This document shows, one piece after another, positions 15,701 to 24,864 of a stretch of 64,000 bases of DNA (position 1 is the first letter of the stretch; each line of letters begins with the position of its first letter). The notes beneath the pieces were generated by a model. It was given only the letters and a program-made list of their open reading frames with translations, had not been told where the DNA came from and did no database searches. The DNA comes from Bacteroidales bacterium (GTDB lineage: Bacteria > Bacteroidota > Bacteroidia > Bacteroidales > WCHB1-69), in the NCBI GenBank assembly GCA_017525245.1, contig JAFXTE010000047.1, positions 1 to 64,000 on the forward strand, given 5' to 3'. The position numbers and the translations under genes were made by a program.

Positions 15701-18700
15701 TTACAACTTCACCAGTTTCTCAATCACTTCCGCTGTCTGCCCATCCTGGTTTTTCACCCGAAGCCGATACAAATAAGTACCCTTCGCCAATTTGTCGCCA
15801 TAGTCATCCAAGCCGTCCCAAGAGATGGCGCGACAACGGTTCCCTTCCATATACTGGGTGTCATAGATGGTTTTCACCAATTTTCCGGAAATGGTATATA
15901 TCTGAACCTGAATGTCGAAATTGCCACCCGCTTGATTGTGCTCAAAATAGAAATCAGTGTGAGTGGTGAACGGGTTCGGATAATTCAGCACATGTTTCAA
16001 CTCAAACTTGTCTTCGCTCATCACTTTGAAAGTGAGTTCCTGTTCGGCCGTGTTGTTGTTGACATCCCAAGCGCGAACCGCAATGGTATGCTCACCCGGA
16101 GTGAGATTTTGCAGACGATAACGGACAATGCCACAATTGAAACTATCCTTTTCAGTCTGGTAATAGTCATTCAGCACGATTTTGGATCCTGTGGCATGGT
16201 CCAACACTCCGGTCAAATCGTGGCCGATGCCGTTCCCCGTTGTGTTGACCCCAAAATTGTCAGAAATCTTGGCAATCAGCACCGGGTTCGGATCGGTGAT
16301 ACCGCCGTTCACAAATTTCTCATCGTTCATAAACAGCTCTATTTCTGGACTTTCGTGATCCTCAATGCCCGTGGTATCCACTCCTCCGATGACAAAATCG
16401 GTGAACACCCCGGCCGCATCGTCATTCGCACCCCGTGCATAATAGCTTATTTTTCCGTTTCCGTAATTATAGTCTATATCTTTCGGGACGTAAAACGAAA
16501 ATTGGAACTGTCCGTTCCTTACCGTCACGTTACCTTTGAAGAGCACACTCTTCTGAATGTCAAATTCAAAAGGTCGGACATTGGGATTCGGGTCATTGAG
16601 CAGTGTCTGCGTGTGCACCTTTTTGTCATAAACCAAAGGGAAAACGGTTCCGTTAAAGTTCGTCAGATGTTGCAAATTGCTGTCGGTCACATGCCCGCTG
16701 ACCGTCACCATCGATAACGCCCTGACCGTGTCGTTAGACGACCCCACCCCCACAGCGTGATGGTTAACGGAATCGGTGATTATGTTGTATGTAGGTATCG
16801 CCAGCTTGATGGACGGGTCACCGATATAGACAAACATTTCTAAATTTTTTCTCGGAAAGTACATGTTTTTCGCCTTGCGCTCTATGTCGCTGACAGAATA
16901 GTATCGACCGGCATTGTCTTTCGAAAATATCAGGTTGAAAAAATATTCGCCATAATTGTTGTTAGACAGAGACCATGCTTCGCGGGTGGCCGCAATGACC
17001 GAAAACGCCCCGCCATCAGGATGAAAGAAAATCAAGTCGGCAGGTGACAACGTTGCCCGATCGTAAAAGGCAAACGTGCAAGAAAGGGACAGCAAGGCCG
17101 TGAGGTTGTATTTGTTCGTCCACCGATTTACATCAGCGTTTTCAAACACGCGTTCCGCCGCCCAGCCGTCTTTGCCGCTGTGCCCGATGTACGTATAGAA
17201 CAGCGCCCCTCTGTTCATCCGGCTGTTAATATCTGCAGCAGCCGCCGGATATCGTTGCCCGCCAGCATTGGAGACCTGCTGATAAGCGTCCAAATATATC
17301 TTATCAAAATTGATATTGGGGTTAATAGTGTCCACAATCGTGGTGAACTTGTCTGCATGAATCACGAAATCGTTGCTTTCCTCATCGTCCGCCACAAAAG
17401 CCATCACATTACGCCAATCCCCGAAATTGGAGATTTGCACGGAATTTTCGTCCACCAGATTCCGTTTCTCCGTATAACGAATGCTTTTATCCACCGCTGT
17501 AACCGCCTGTGCGCTAGTCATGCAAGGGAATCTGCCGATAGCCAAGTCAAACAGCCCATAGCCTTCCACACCTTCCCCGTCATCCAAAAGACCAAACGCA
17601 TCATCGTTGGTATATTGGCGAATATCAGAAAGATAAAAATATGTAGGATTATTCAGATGGAAATATTCCGTATTGTACTGGTAATTGGGGACGAAGATAC
17701 TTGTTCCCTGTTCTCTTCCCCGGAAATCATAGCTTGGACGCCCAAAGAGCAAGAGATATTTCGGATATTCTTTGCCAGTTTTGTCATAAATCAGCTTCAT
17801 ATAGTCCCTTATGGCCATCGGATCCTGCGAACCGCTCGAAAACTCGTTGTACACCTGCTGCACGGTGACCACTTTCACCTTCAAGCCGTTATTCTCAGCA
17901 CGATAATCGGCTAACCTATTGGCTTGCGCCATGAAATCGGGATGCGTGACAATTACCATATCCACTGCGCCTGTGGCATGCAGATTCTGGTTGGGAACAG
18001 AAGAAAGCGGCGTCACAGACTTGTAAGTAGAACCGTCAAAGACGATGAACTCTCGCAACACGTCCGTGGGAGACTTGAAAGACGCGCCTTGCCCGTCCGC
18101 AGTCAAGGCGATGCGCACCGTTCGGGCCGGATCCGTGACATCCCACAGCGATGCGGAGGCGGTCACCCCTGCAATGTTAAATTTAGCAATATTGCCACTG
18201 CCTACCGTTGAAAGGTTACGGAAACATGTCTGTCCGTCCCTCAATGCCAGGGAACAGGGGATCTCTACCTCAAACCAATCTAAATATGCCGCAGATGAGG
18301 TAGTTGGCTTATTGTAGGTCAAAGTGACGTTCAAATCCTTTGACGAAGTATTCAGGGTCAGATCACTTGTTCTAATGCAGACAATGACACCATCGGCCGA
18401 TCCCATGACCGCATTTCCGATGTTATTCTGATTGACGGAAACCTGGAAAAAAGAGGAAGTGGATGCGGAAGAAGCTCCGCGGACGGAGATACGTCCAGAG
18501 CCTACGGGTGTCCCGGGAAGTCGCATTGTGTAACTGTGGGTAAGCGTGGCATCAAAACGGTCCCCGAACCAGGTCTTTCCCGATTCGCACAAGTTGACGG
18601 CATCTGTTTCGTAGAAGTCGAAGAACTGGAAATCCTGTACCGTGATATTCTCCGCAAGCTGTTCATTGTTAACCGTTTGAATCCGTTTTTTTTCACCGAT

Positions 18701-19570
18701 GCCCGGAGTTGGAGTGACAAAATAAACAGAAGCGTCCGAGTAGATGTTGTACGAGTGAGTAAAACGGTTATTCAAGGTGTCATACGAAATCCCATGCGGT
18801 GACTCCCCATAAAAAAGGAAATAGTCCCCGCTCTCAAAAGAGCCGTCTCCTCCATCGGACACCGTTATTGGAATCTCACGCAGGTCATCAATACGCTCCA
18901 CATCGTTCGATTCAGGCAACATTCTGCCGCTGTTCCCGAAAAGCGCCAGTTGAGAGGAGGCAACAGGAATAGGCATTCCCATCGCTGCCAGTTCCTGCCC
19001 TGTCACCTTATAGATTCCCGTTTCAGCCAACGAAAAACGGTACCACTGCCCCGAAGCCAGCACCGACTGCGCCGCATGGCTGCGAACGCCTTTGGATTCG
19101 GCCACCTTCTTCCCGGTAATCTCCAATGTGACGGAAAGCAGTTTCTGGTAATGCCCCTCAGAAGTCATCACTATGGGGATAAAGGTAAGCAATGCAAAAA
19201 TCTCCTTTCTGTCGTAAGAGGAAACCACTTGATAATCAATGTTGCGCTGCCGGAATGCGGCGGGCACCAAACGGCACTCCTCCGCACTCATATCCGCAAA
19301 CTCCCGGTCAATGACCCTGACCTCGTATTCGGAGAAAAAGTTATCAACAGGAATCGCCTCATAAATGGACGGCAATTCGGGAAAATCCTGTCCGAAAACA
19401 GCCTTTTCAAAATAGAGAAATTCCTCCGAAAAACCGTTTTCGAAGGTATAAGACTGTGGTCCCCGCCAGTTGAACGTATATTTTTTTTGAATCGTTTGAG
19501 ATTGACTATCAACTAATTGCACAACAAAAAAAATAAAAAACAAAAGTCGTACCCAAGAATAATGCTTCAT
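15701..19570 (-). CDS. porU: Type IX secretion sortase-like C-terminal signal peptidase PorU
   Basis: 1289 residues with a signal peptide. PorU is a gingipain-type (C25) cysteine peptidase on the cell surface that removes the C-terminal signal of type IX cargo and joins the cargo to A-LPS. The catalytic His797 is in YIGHSG and Cys831 in LSLSCTFAFYD. The last ~80 residues look like a type IX C-terminal domain (LNYPNPFTTHT ... GTYLYRLRVK), which is normal for PorU. porV follows about 240 bp downstream. The 134-bp gap to porP holds divergent starts. Confidence 0.93.
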   Translation of the reverse strand: MKHYSWVRLLFFIFFVVQLVDSQSQTIQKKYTFNWRGPQSYTFENGFSEEFLYFEKAVFGQDFPELPSIYEAIPVDNFFSEYEVRVIDREFADMSAEECRLVPAAFRQRNIDYQVVSSYDRKEIFALLTFIPIVMTSEGHYQKLLSVTLEITGKKVAESKGVRSHAAQSVLASGQWYRFSLAETGIYKVTGQELAAMGMPIPVASSQLALFGNSGRMLPESNDVERIDDLREIPITVSDGGDGSFESGDYFLFYGESPHGISYDTLNNRFTHSYNIYSDASVYFVTPTPGIGEKKRIQTVNNEQLAENITVQDFQFFDFYETDAVNLCESGKTWFGDRFDATLTHSYTMRLPGTPVGSGRISVRGASSASTSSFFQVSVNQNNIGNAVMGSADGVIVCIRTSDLTLNTSSKDLNVTLTYNKPTTSSAAYLDWFEVEIPCSLALRDGQTCFRNLSTVGSGNIAKFNIAGVTASASLWDVTDPARTVRIALTADGQGASFKSPTDVLREFIVFDGSTYKSVTPLSSVPNQNLHATGAVDMVIVTHPDFMAQANRLADYRAENNGLKVKVVTVQQVYNEFSSGSQDPMAIRDYMKLIYDKTGKEYPKYLLLFGRPSYDFRGREQGTSIFVPNYQYNTEYFHLNNPTYFYLSDIRQYTNDDAFGLLDDGEGVEGYGLFDLAIGRFPCMTSAQAVTAVDKSIRYTEKRNLVDENSVQISNFGDWRNVMAFVADDEESNDFVIHADKFTTIVDTINPNINFDKIYLDAYQQVSNAGGQRYPAAAADINSRMNRGALFYTYIGHSGKDGWAAERVFENADVNRWTNKYNLTALLSLSCTFAFYDRATLSPADLIFFHPDGGAFSVIAATREAWSLSNNNYGEYFFNLIFSKDNAGRYYSVSDIERKAKNMYFPRKNLEMFVYIGDPSIKLAIPTYNIITDSVNHHAVGVGSSNDTVRALSMVTVSGHVTDSNLQHLTNFNGTVFPLVYDKKVHTQTLLNDPNPNVRPFEFDIQKSVLFKGNVTVRNGQFQFSFYVPKDIDYNYGNGKISYYARGANDDAAGVFTDFVIGGVDTTGIEDHESPEIELFMNDEKFVNGGITDPNPVLIAKISDNFGVNTTGNGIGHDLTGVLDHATGSKIVLNDYYQTEKDSFNCGIVRYRLQNLTPGEHTIAVRAWDVNNNTAEQELTFKVMSEDKFELKHVLNYPNPFTTHTDFYFEHNQAGGNFDIQVQIYTISGKLVKTIYDTQYMEGNRCRAISWDGLDDYGDKLAKGTYLYRLRVKNQDGQTAEVIEKLVKL

Positions 19571-19655
19571 TTTTCGTTTATTTGATGAAAAAGCTATAAT
19601 TTTCTTAACGAAACCACGTTAAAATTATTACAGAAAAAATGTAACAAATCAAGGG

Positions 19656-19685
19656 TTGAATGCGTTAAATAATTTTGTATCTTTG
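19656..19685 (+). promoter_or_regulatory. Promoter of porP-gldJ
   Basis: A -7 box TATCTTTG at 19678-19685 with a TTG at 19656-19658, 19 bp upstream, as the -33 element. This is the expected spacing and lies 19 bp before the porP ATG. Confidence 0.6.
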
Positions 19686-19704
19686 CCCGCTTAATATATG
19701 TGAT

Positions 19705-20787
19705 ATGAAAAGAGGAATTATTGCCATAATGACTATTGTGCTAGCATTGACAGGAATGCGGCTTCAAGCTCAAGACGCCATGTTTTCGCAATACTATGCC
19801 AATCCCCTGTATTTGAATCCGGCCTTTGCGGGGACAAATGTTTGTCCGCGCCTTGCATTCCATTTCCGCGACCAATGGCCGTCGGCACCAGGAACTTTCA
19901 TGACTTACACCGCCTCATACGATGAACATTTCGACAAAATCTCCGGCGGTGTGGGCGTGTTGCTGTTCGGCGACCGCGCCGGCGAAGGTGGAATCATCAA
20001 CACATATACGGCCAGTGCCATGTATTCCTTCAAATTGAAAGTGGCCAGAAACTTCAACATGCGCTTCGCCCTGCAAGCGTCATACGAATACCGAGGACTC
20101 AACTGGGATGCCCTCACTTTCCCTGACATGATAGACCCCAAGTACGGCTTCGTGTATCAGACTTCAGAACAACAACCCGACAAGCTGGCCATCCACTCCT
20201 TTGATATGGCCGCTGGCTTCCTCGGCTACACCCCCCACCTCTATTTTGGTGTCGCCGCACATCACATCGTCCCTGTTTTAGGCGCACAAGGCTTTATCTC
20301 CAATGGCTTGGAAAATCCTTACGACTACCGGCCCGTGAAATGGACCGCTCATGTCGGCGGATATTTCGACCTGAAACGCAAAAGCAAAAAAGAGACTTCT
20401 TTCGGAGATATCTCCATCAGCCCGAATTTCATCTACCAACACCAACAAAACTTCAACTACTTCAGTGAAGGCTGCTATTTCAATTTCTACCCCTTCACCG
20501 TTGGTTTATGGCTCCGTCACGGTTTGACTTACAAGGGTCAGTCTTTCGTGGGAATAGACTCCCTCGGCAATGCCCTCACCCAACCCATCTCCTACCATAA
20601 CATGGACGCTTTCATCGTGATGTTCGGCGTGGAATACGAATGGTTCAAGGTGGCCTATTCTTACGATGTCACCATCAGCAAATTAGCCAACTATACCGGC
20701 GGCTCCCATGAGGTTTCCCTCCAATTCCTGCTTCCGTGTCCCAACAAACGGAAAGCAATCAAGGACCTCAACTGTCCGGCGTTCTAA
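19705..20787 (+). CDS. PorP/SprF family type IX secretion membrane protein
   Basis: 360 residues from the ATG at 19705, downstream of the promoter. A signal peptide (cleavage after LQA|QDAMF) is followed by the family signature MFSQYYANPLYLNPAFAGTN and a beta-barrel of about 12-14 strands. PorP/SprF proteins sit in the outer membrane and anchor the PorE or SprB-type surface parts to the PorKN ring. This copy heads an operon with gldJ; several paralogs are usual per genome, so I leave the symbol empty. Confidence 0.88.
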   Translation: MKRGIIAIMTIVLALTGMRLQAQDAMFSQYYANPLYLNPAFAGTNVCPRLAFHFRDQWPSAPGTFMTYTASYDEHFDKISGGVGVLLFGDRAGEGGIINTYTASAMYSFKLKVARNFNMRFALQASYEYRGLNWDALTFPDMIDPKYGFVYQTSEQQPDKLAIHSFDMAAGFLGYTPHLYFGVAAHHIVPVLGAQGFISNGLENPYDYRPVKWTAHVGGYFDLKRKSKKETSFGDISISPNFIYQHQQNFNYFSEGCYFNFYPFTVGLWLRHGLTYKGQSFVGIDSLGNALTQPISYHNMDAFIVMFGVEYEWFKVAYSYDVTISKLANYTGGSHEVSLQFLLPCPNKRKAIKDLNCPAF

Positions 20788-20837
20788 TTTTAATCATGTA
20801 ACATTTTCATTAACAAATAGAAATAATCGTTCAAACA

Positions 20838-22334
20838 ATGAATACAGCAAAGAAATTATTAGGATTGTTTACCGTAGCAGCACTGCTGTTAGGAATGTCC
20901 TCTTGTAAGAAAGAGAAATCCGCCACAACTGGCTGGAACTACAACGATGCCAAGAACGGCGGTTTCGAAGTGGCGCCCTTTGAGGAACAAGCCACCGGTC
21001 CCGGCCTCGTCTTCATCGAAGGCGGTTCTTTCGTGATGGGCCAGATGGAAGAGGATGTCATGAAAGACTGGAACAACACCCCGCGCCGCGTCTCTGTAGC
21101 CTCTTTCTATATGGACGAGTGCGAGATTTCTAACCTCGACTACCTTGAGTATCTCTACTGGCTGGAACGCGTTTTCATCCCGCAGGATCTGAAAGTGGTC
21201 TATGACAACGCTGTCCCCGATGAAGCCGTATGGCGCGACCGTTTGGGTTACAACGAGCCGCAGGTGGAATACTACTTCCGCCATCCCGCTTTCCGCCACT
21301 ACCCCGTCGTGGGTGTCAACTGGCTGCAAGCCACCAACTACGCCGCTTGGCGTACCGACCGTGTGAACGAGCAGATTCTCGTGGACCGCGGCTACATTGA
21401 ATTTGCTGAAACCCCTTCCGCTGAAGGCTATTTCAACACTGATGCCTACCTAACCTATGAATCATACGAAGCTGAAGGTCAGAAACGTCTCCGCTACATC
21501 TCCAGCGGTGAATACCGCAATGTGAAGATGGAAGACGGCATCCTCCTGCCGAAATACCGCCTGCCAACAGAAGCAGAATGGGAATATGCGGCCTACGCCA
21601 CCGTCGGCAACACTTTGAACGAGCGCGTACTGGAACGTAAAGTGTATCCGTGGAACGGCCAACAATTGCGTACTGAAGACAAGAGATACTACGGTGACTA
21701 CATGACCGACATGCGCCGTGGCCGTGGCGACTACATGGGTGTCGCCAGTGCTTTGAACGATGGCGGTTTCTATACTAAAGAAGTCAAATCCGACTGGCCG
21801 AACGACTACGGCCTCTACCAAATGGGCGGTAACGTCTCCGAGTGGGTCATGGATGTCTATCGTCAATCCTCTCACGATGACGTGACCGAATACAACCCGT
21901 TCCGTGGTAACTATTTCGAAACCAAAAAGTTGCTGGAAGACGGTACTGTTGCCGAACGTGACAGCGTGGGTAAAATCCCCATGGTTCCCGTTTCTGATTT
22001 CAAGAACGACAGACGCCGCAACTACCGCGCCGCCGACAACAAGAACTATCTCGATGGTGACTGGCAGTCCCTCAAAAGCATGGATGACTGGAAGAACGCC
22101 ACCACCAACACGGAAGCCACTGACATCATGTATGCCAAAACCACAAATCCTTTCGATTTCTCTCTCGTCAGCGACCAAGCCCGCGTCTATAAGGGCGGTT
22201 CCTGGAAGGACATTCCTTACTGGTCTTCCCCCGGCACCAGACGCTACCTCGATGAAGACGAGTCCACTGACTATATCGGCTTCCGTTGCGCTATGGCCCG
22301 CGTAGGCAGCCAAACGCAAGGCAAACGCAGATAA
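20838..22334 (+). CDS. gldJ: Gliding/type IX secretion lipoprotein GldJ (GldK-related, SUMF fold)
   Basis: 498 residues with a lipobox ending GMSSC (Cys23). A formylglycine-generating-enzyme-like (SUMF) domain covers most of the protein: FIEGGSFVMGQ, YRLPTEAEWEYAAYA, YGLYQMGGNVSEWVMD and the terminal YIGFRCAMA. The N-terminal TGWNYNDAKNGGFEV and the RLGYNEPQVEYYFRHPA stretch point to GldJ more than GldK. In Flavobacterium gldJ lies next to porU and porV, as here with porP between. It stabilises other secretion components; no enzymatic role is known. Confidence 0.82.
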   Translation: MNTAKKLLGLFTVAALLLGMSSCKKEKSATTGWNYNDAKNGGFEVAPFEEQATGPGLVFIEGGSFVMGQMEEDVMKDWNNTPRRVSVASFYMDECEISNLDYLEYLYWLERVFIPQDLKVVYDNAVPDEAVWRDRLGYNEPQVEYYFRHPAFRHYPVVGVNWLQATNYAAWRTDRVNEQILVDRGYIEFAETPSAEGYFNTDAYLTYESYEAEGQKRLRYISSGEYRNVKMEDGILLPKYRLPTEAEWEYAAYATVGNTLNERVLERKVYPWNGQQLRTEDKRYYGDYMTDMRRGRGDYMGVASALNDGGFYTKEVKSDWPNDYGLYQMGGNVSEWVMDVYRQSSHDDVTEYNPFRGNYFETKKLLEDGTVAERDSVGKIPMVPVSDFKNDRRRNYRAADNKNYLDGDWQSLKSMDDWKNATTNTEATDIMYAKTTNPFDFSLVSDQARVYKGGSWKDIPYWSSPGTRRYLDEDESTDYIGFRCAMARVGSQTQGKRR

Positions 22335-22360
22335 GTTCCAACATATCCATTACGAAACAT

Positions 22361-22392
22361 GACCTCTTTCCTCGTGAAAGAGGTCAATTTTT
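22361..22392 (+). terminator. Rho-independent terminator after gldJ
   Basis: Stem GACCTCTTT / AAAGAGGTC with a CCTCGTG loop followed by AATTTTTA. It lies 26 bp after the gldJ stop and shows that the next gene starts at 22401, not within the hairpin. Confidence 0.85.
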
Positions 22393-22400
22393 ATGTCATT

Positions 22401-23792
22401 ATGCAAACAAAACTATCTTTCCGACCTGTTGAAATCCAACATCGTGATATTTTTCAGCCCTATTTGACCAAAAACTCGCAGACCTGCGACCGTGCTTTCG
22501 TCAACACCTTCTGCTGGCAACATCTTTTTCACACGCAATGGACAGAGGAAAACGGCTTTCTCGTCATCCGGGCATTCATCAATGGTGAAAGGAGAGCCGC
22601 CTATATCGTTGTTTCCCAAAAAGACACGCCCACCTACACCGACATTCTTCCTCTTTTGGAAGCCGATGCCGCAGAATTCGACCAACCCCTGACGCTCATG
22701 GGGCTCAGCGAAGAAGAGTGCGATACTTTGCAACAACAATTTCCCGGACAGTTTTTCTTCGACAAAAACCGGGATTTCGCAGACTATGTCTATAAAGCCG
22801 AAGACCTGAAAACTTTGAAAGGCAGGAAATATGCCCAAAAAAGAAATCATGTCAACAAATTCAAGTCATTGTATAACTATCATTATGAGGCCATTACGAA
22901 GGAAAACATTGCCGATTGCCTGCAATTGGAGGAATCCTGGATCAGCCAGCATTCGGAGGACGAATCTGCGCAGTCCGAATATATCACCATTCAAAAAGCC
23001 TTCCAGCACTTCAAAGCTCTTGGTCTTTTGGGCGGGGCACTTTATGTTGACGACAAGTTGGTGGCTTTCACATACGGTTCGGCCATCCGCAACGACATAT
23101 TCTGCACCCATGTGGAAAAGGCAGACATCCATTACGAAGGGGTCTATCAGATGATCAATTATCTGTTCGCACAACATCTTCCCGAACAGTTTACGTTTAT
23201 CAACAGGGAGGAAGACATGGGGTTAGCCGGGCTACGAAAGTCGAAAAGCTCGTATCAACCAGCAATGTTAGCTTATAAACACACCGCACTGAAACTGAAC
23301 GATGAGATGCAAGACATCATCCACGTTTGGAAAAAATGCTTTGGCGAGGATGACCCATCCATCTACACATTCCTGTCGCGCTACTACTTCAACCACTGCA
23401 CAATGTTGGAGAAGGTGGATGGTCACGTAGTCTCCACTGTTTTCATGATTCCCTGCCAAACACAGTTCGGACTCGCTGCCTACCTGTATGGCATCGCTAC
23501 ACTTCCCGAATATCAACACCAAGGCATTTCGGGCAGGTTAATCCGGCAAATGTTGGAAAAAAGCAGAGAGAACGGGGCTGTTTTCAACTTTCTGATTCCT
23601 GCGGACGATAAACTGAAAGATTATTACGCGAAATTCGGGTATATGAACACCCAAACGAATGCCGTTTTTGAAAGCGACATGGATTTGGGAACTGGTGATA
23701 CAAAAAAAGACAGAATCATGGTTCTGCCTTTTGATGAGATTTTTCGGATAGAAAATCTTTCCGAAACACTGGAATGCCGTCCGATGTTGTAA
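22401..23792 (+). CDS. Two-domain GNAT protein (DUF2156-like plus acetyltransferase)
   Basis: 463 residues from the ATG at 22401, since an upstream ATG at 22359 lies within the terminator region. The N-terminal ~285 residues look like DUF2156, the catalytic fold of phosphatidylglycerol lysyltransferases (KRNHVNKFKSLYNYHYEAI). The C-terminal part (about 290-435) is a GNAT acetyltransferase domain with the acetyl-CoA loop YQHQGISGRLIRQML. It lacks membrane segments, so it is unlikely to be a full MprF. Substrate unknown. Confidence 0.75.
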   Translation: MQTKLSFRPVEIQHRDIFQPYLTKNSQTCDRAFVNTFCWQHLFHTQWTEENGFLVIRAFINGERRAAYIVVSQKDTPTYTDILPLLEADAAEFDQPLTLMGLSEEECDTLQQQFPGQFFFDKNRDFADYVYKAEDLKTLKGRKYAQKRNHVNKFKSLYNYHYEAITKENIADCLQLEESWISQHSEDESAQSEYITIQKAFQHFKALGLLGGALYVDDKLVAFTYGSAIRNDIFCTHVEKADIHYEGVYQMINYLFAQHLPEQFTFINREEDMGLAGLRKSKSSYQPAMLAYKHTALKLNDEMQDIIHVWKKCFGEDDPSIYTFLSRYYFNHCTMLEKVDGHVVSTVFMIPCQTQFGLAAYLYGIATLPEYQHQGISGRLIRQMLEKSRENGAVFNFLIPADDKLKDYYAKFGYMNTQTNAVFESDMDLGTGDTKKDRIMVLPFDEIFRIENLSETLECRPML

Positions 23793-23795
23793 GAA

Positions 23796-24242
23796 CTACT
23801 CAACTTCCTCCAAATTCACTCCTTTGAAACGCATAAGCTCTTCATTCTCAGAGAATAAAGTTAACTCATCATCCTTTAATTCATAACGTGTGACATCGCG
23901 TTTCAATACTGCGAGGAATCTTCTTTCCACCTCCATTTTGGAACAAAGTCGCTTTGTAGCACCCTCGAACTGGACTTTCATCTTCTGTTTCTTGGAAACC
24001 TCGTATGAACCAAAGAACGAATTACAGCCGAGATTGCCTTGGAAAGAGCCTGCGGTGTCAAACACGATAAAAGGATGCAGCGCAAATTCTTTGTTGAACT
24101 CCTCCCCTTCCAGCGCCACTAACATCCACTGCGTTCCAATCAATGGATATTTTTCGGTTTTCAGACTTTTTTTGGATGTCTTGCAGCAGCTGCAGGACAA
24201 AACGAGGATTATGGCCGTCAGACTATATATTATTTTTCTCAT
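23796..24242 (-). CDS. META domain lipoprotein (HslJ-like)
   Basis: 148 residues with an N-terminal hydrophobic segment and a Cys-rich lipobox region (LSCSCC). The META domain spans about 34-140 and shows GTQWMLVALEG and the characteristic GNLGCNSFFGSYEV. In enterobacteria HslJ is linked to heat and novobiocin tolerance; in this phylum the role is unknown. Cotranscribed with engB, which ends just upstream (7-bp gap). Confidence 0.82.
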   Translation of the reverse strand: MRKIIYSLTAIILVLSCSCCKTSKKSLKTEKYPLIGTQWMLVALEGEEFNKEFALHPFIVFDTAGSFQGNLGCNSFFGSYEVSKKQKMKVQFEGATKRLCSKMEVERRFLAVLKRDVTRYELKDDELTLFSENEELMRFKGVNLEEVE

Positions 24243-24249
24243 AAAAATG

Positions 24250-24858
24250 TTATTTGGTGTTATAATACTGTTGGTTTATTTCTTCGATGTAATTCAAAAT
24301 CTGCTCTTTTCCAAGACCTGACAACGACGAGGACTTAATCATCAACGGAAGTTCCTCCCAAGTTTCGTAAAGTTTGTTTTTCATCTTCTGAATGTTGCTC
24401 ATGGCTTTTCCAGAGGATATTTTGTCCGTTTTTGTGAAAATAATAGCAAACGGAACACCTTGTTCTCCCAAATTGTTGATAAAATCAAGATCAATTTGCT
24501 GTGGTTCCAGACGTGAATCCACCAACTCGAACACCACCTGAAGGTTCTCGCGGTGAAGGAGGTAGTCGGAAATCATCTTCTGCCATTTTTCACGGTTGGT
24601 TTTGGACGTTTTCGCGAAACCATAACCCGGCAAATCCACAAGATACCAAGTTTTGTTCATCAGGAAATGGTTGATGGTCTGCGTTTTCCCGGGTTTTGAA
24701 GATGTTTTTGCCAACTTACTATTGTTAGTCAGCATGTTTATTAGGGAAGACTTGCCCACGTTGGATCTTCCGATAAAGGCATACTCAGGCATCTGCGGAG
24801 CAGGGCATTTCCGCCAGTCAACCACACTTTGCAGATATTCGGCCGTTTTGATTTCCAT
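24250..24858 (-). CDS. engB: Ribosome biogenesis GTPase EngB (YsxC/YihA)
   Basis: 202 residues. EngB is an essential GTPase for assembly of the 50S subunit. GTP-binding motifs: G1 [12 protein letters not shown] (residues ~31-42), G3 DLPGYG (about 75-80), G4 TKTD (about 141-144), and a late SSLSGLG as G5. Lies directly after the EnvC-like gene. Confidence 0.95.
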   Translation of the reverse strand: MEIKTAEYLQSVVDWRKCPAPQMPEYAFIGRSNVGKSSLINMLTNNSKLAKTSSKPGKTQTINHFLMNKTWYLVDLPGYGFAKTSKTNREKWQKMISDYLLHRENLQVVFELVDSRLEPQQIDLDFINNLGEQGVPFAIIFTKTDKISSGKAMSNIQKMKNKLYETWEELPLMIKSSSLSGLGKEQILNYIEEINQQYYNTK

Positions 24859-24864
24859 CTGTAT

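Noticed and set aside
15932-19516. Several 90-260-codon plus-strand frames opposite porU
   Set aside because: They reflect codon use of porU on the other strand; no recognisable domains or promoters.
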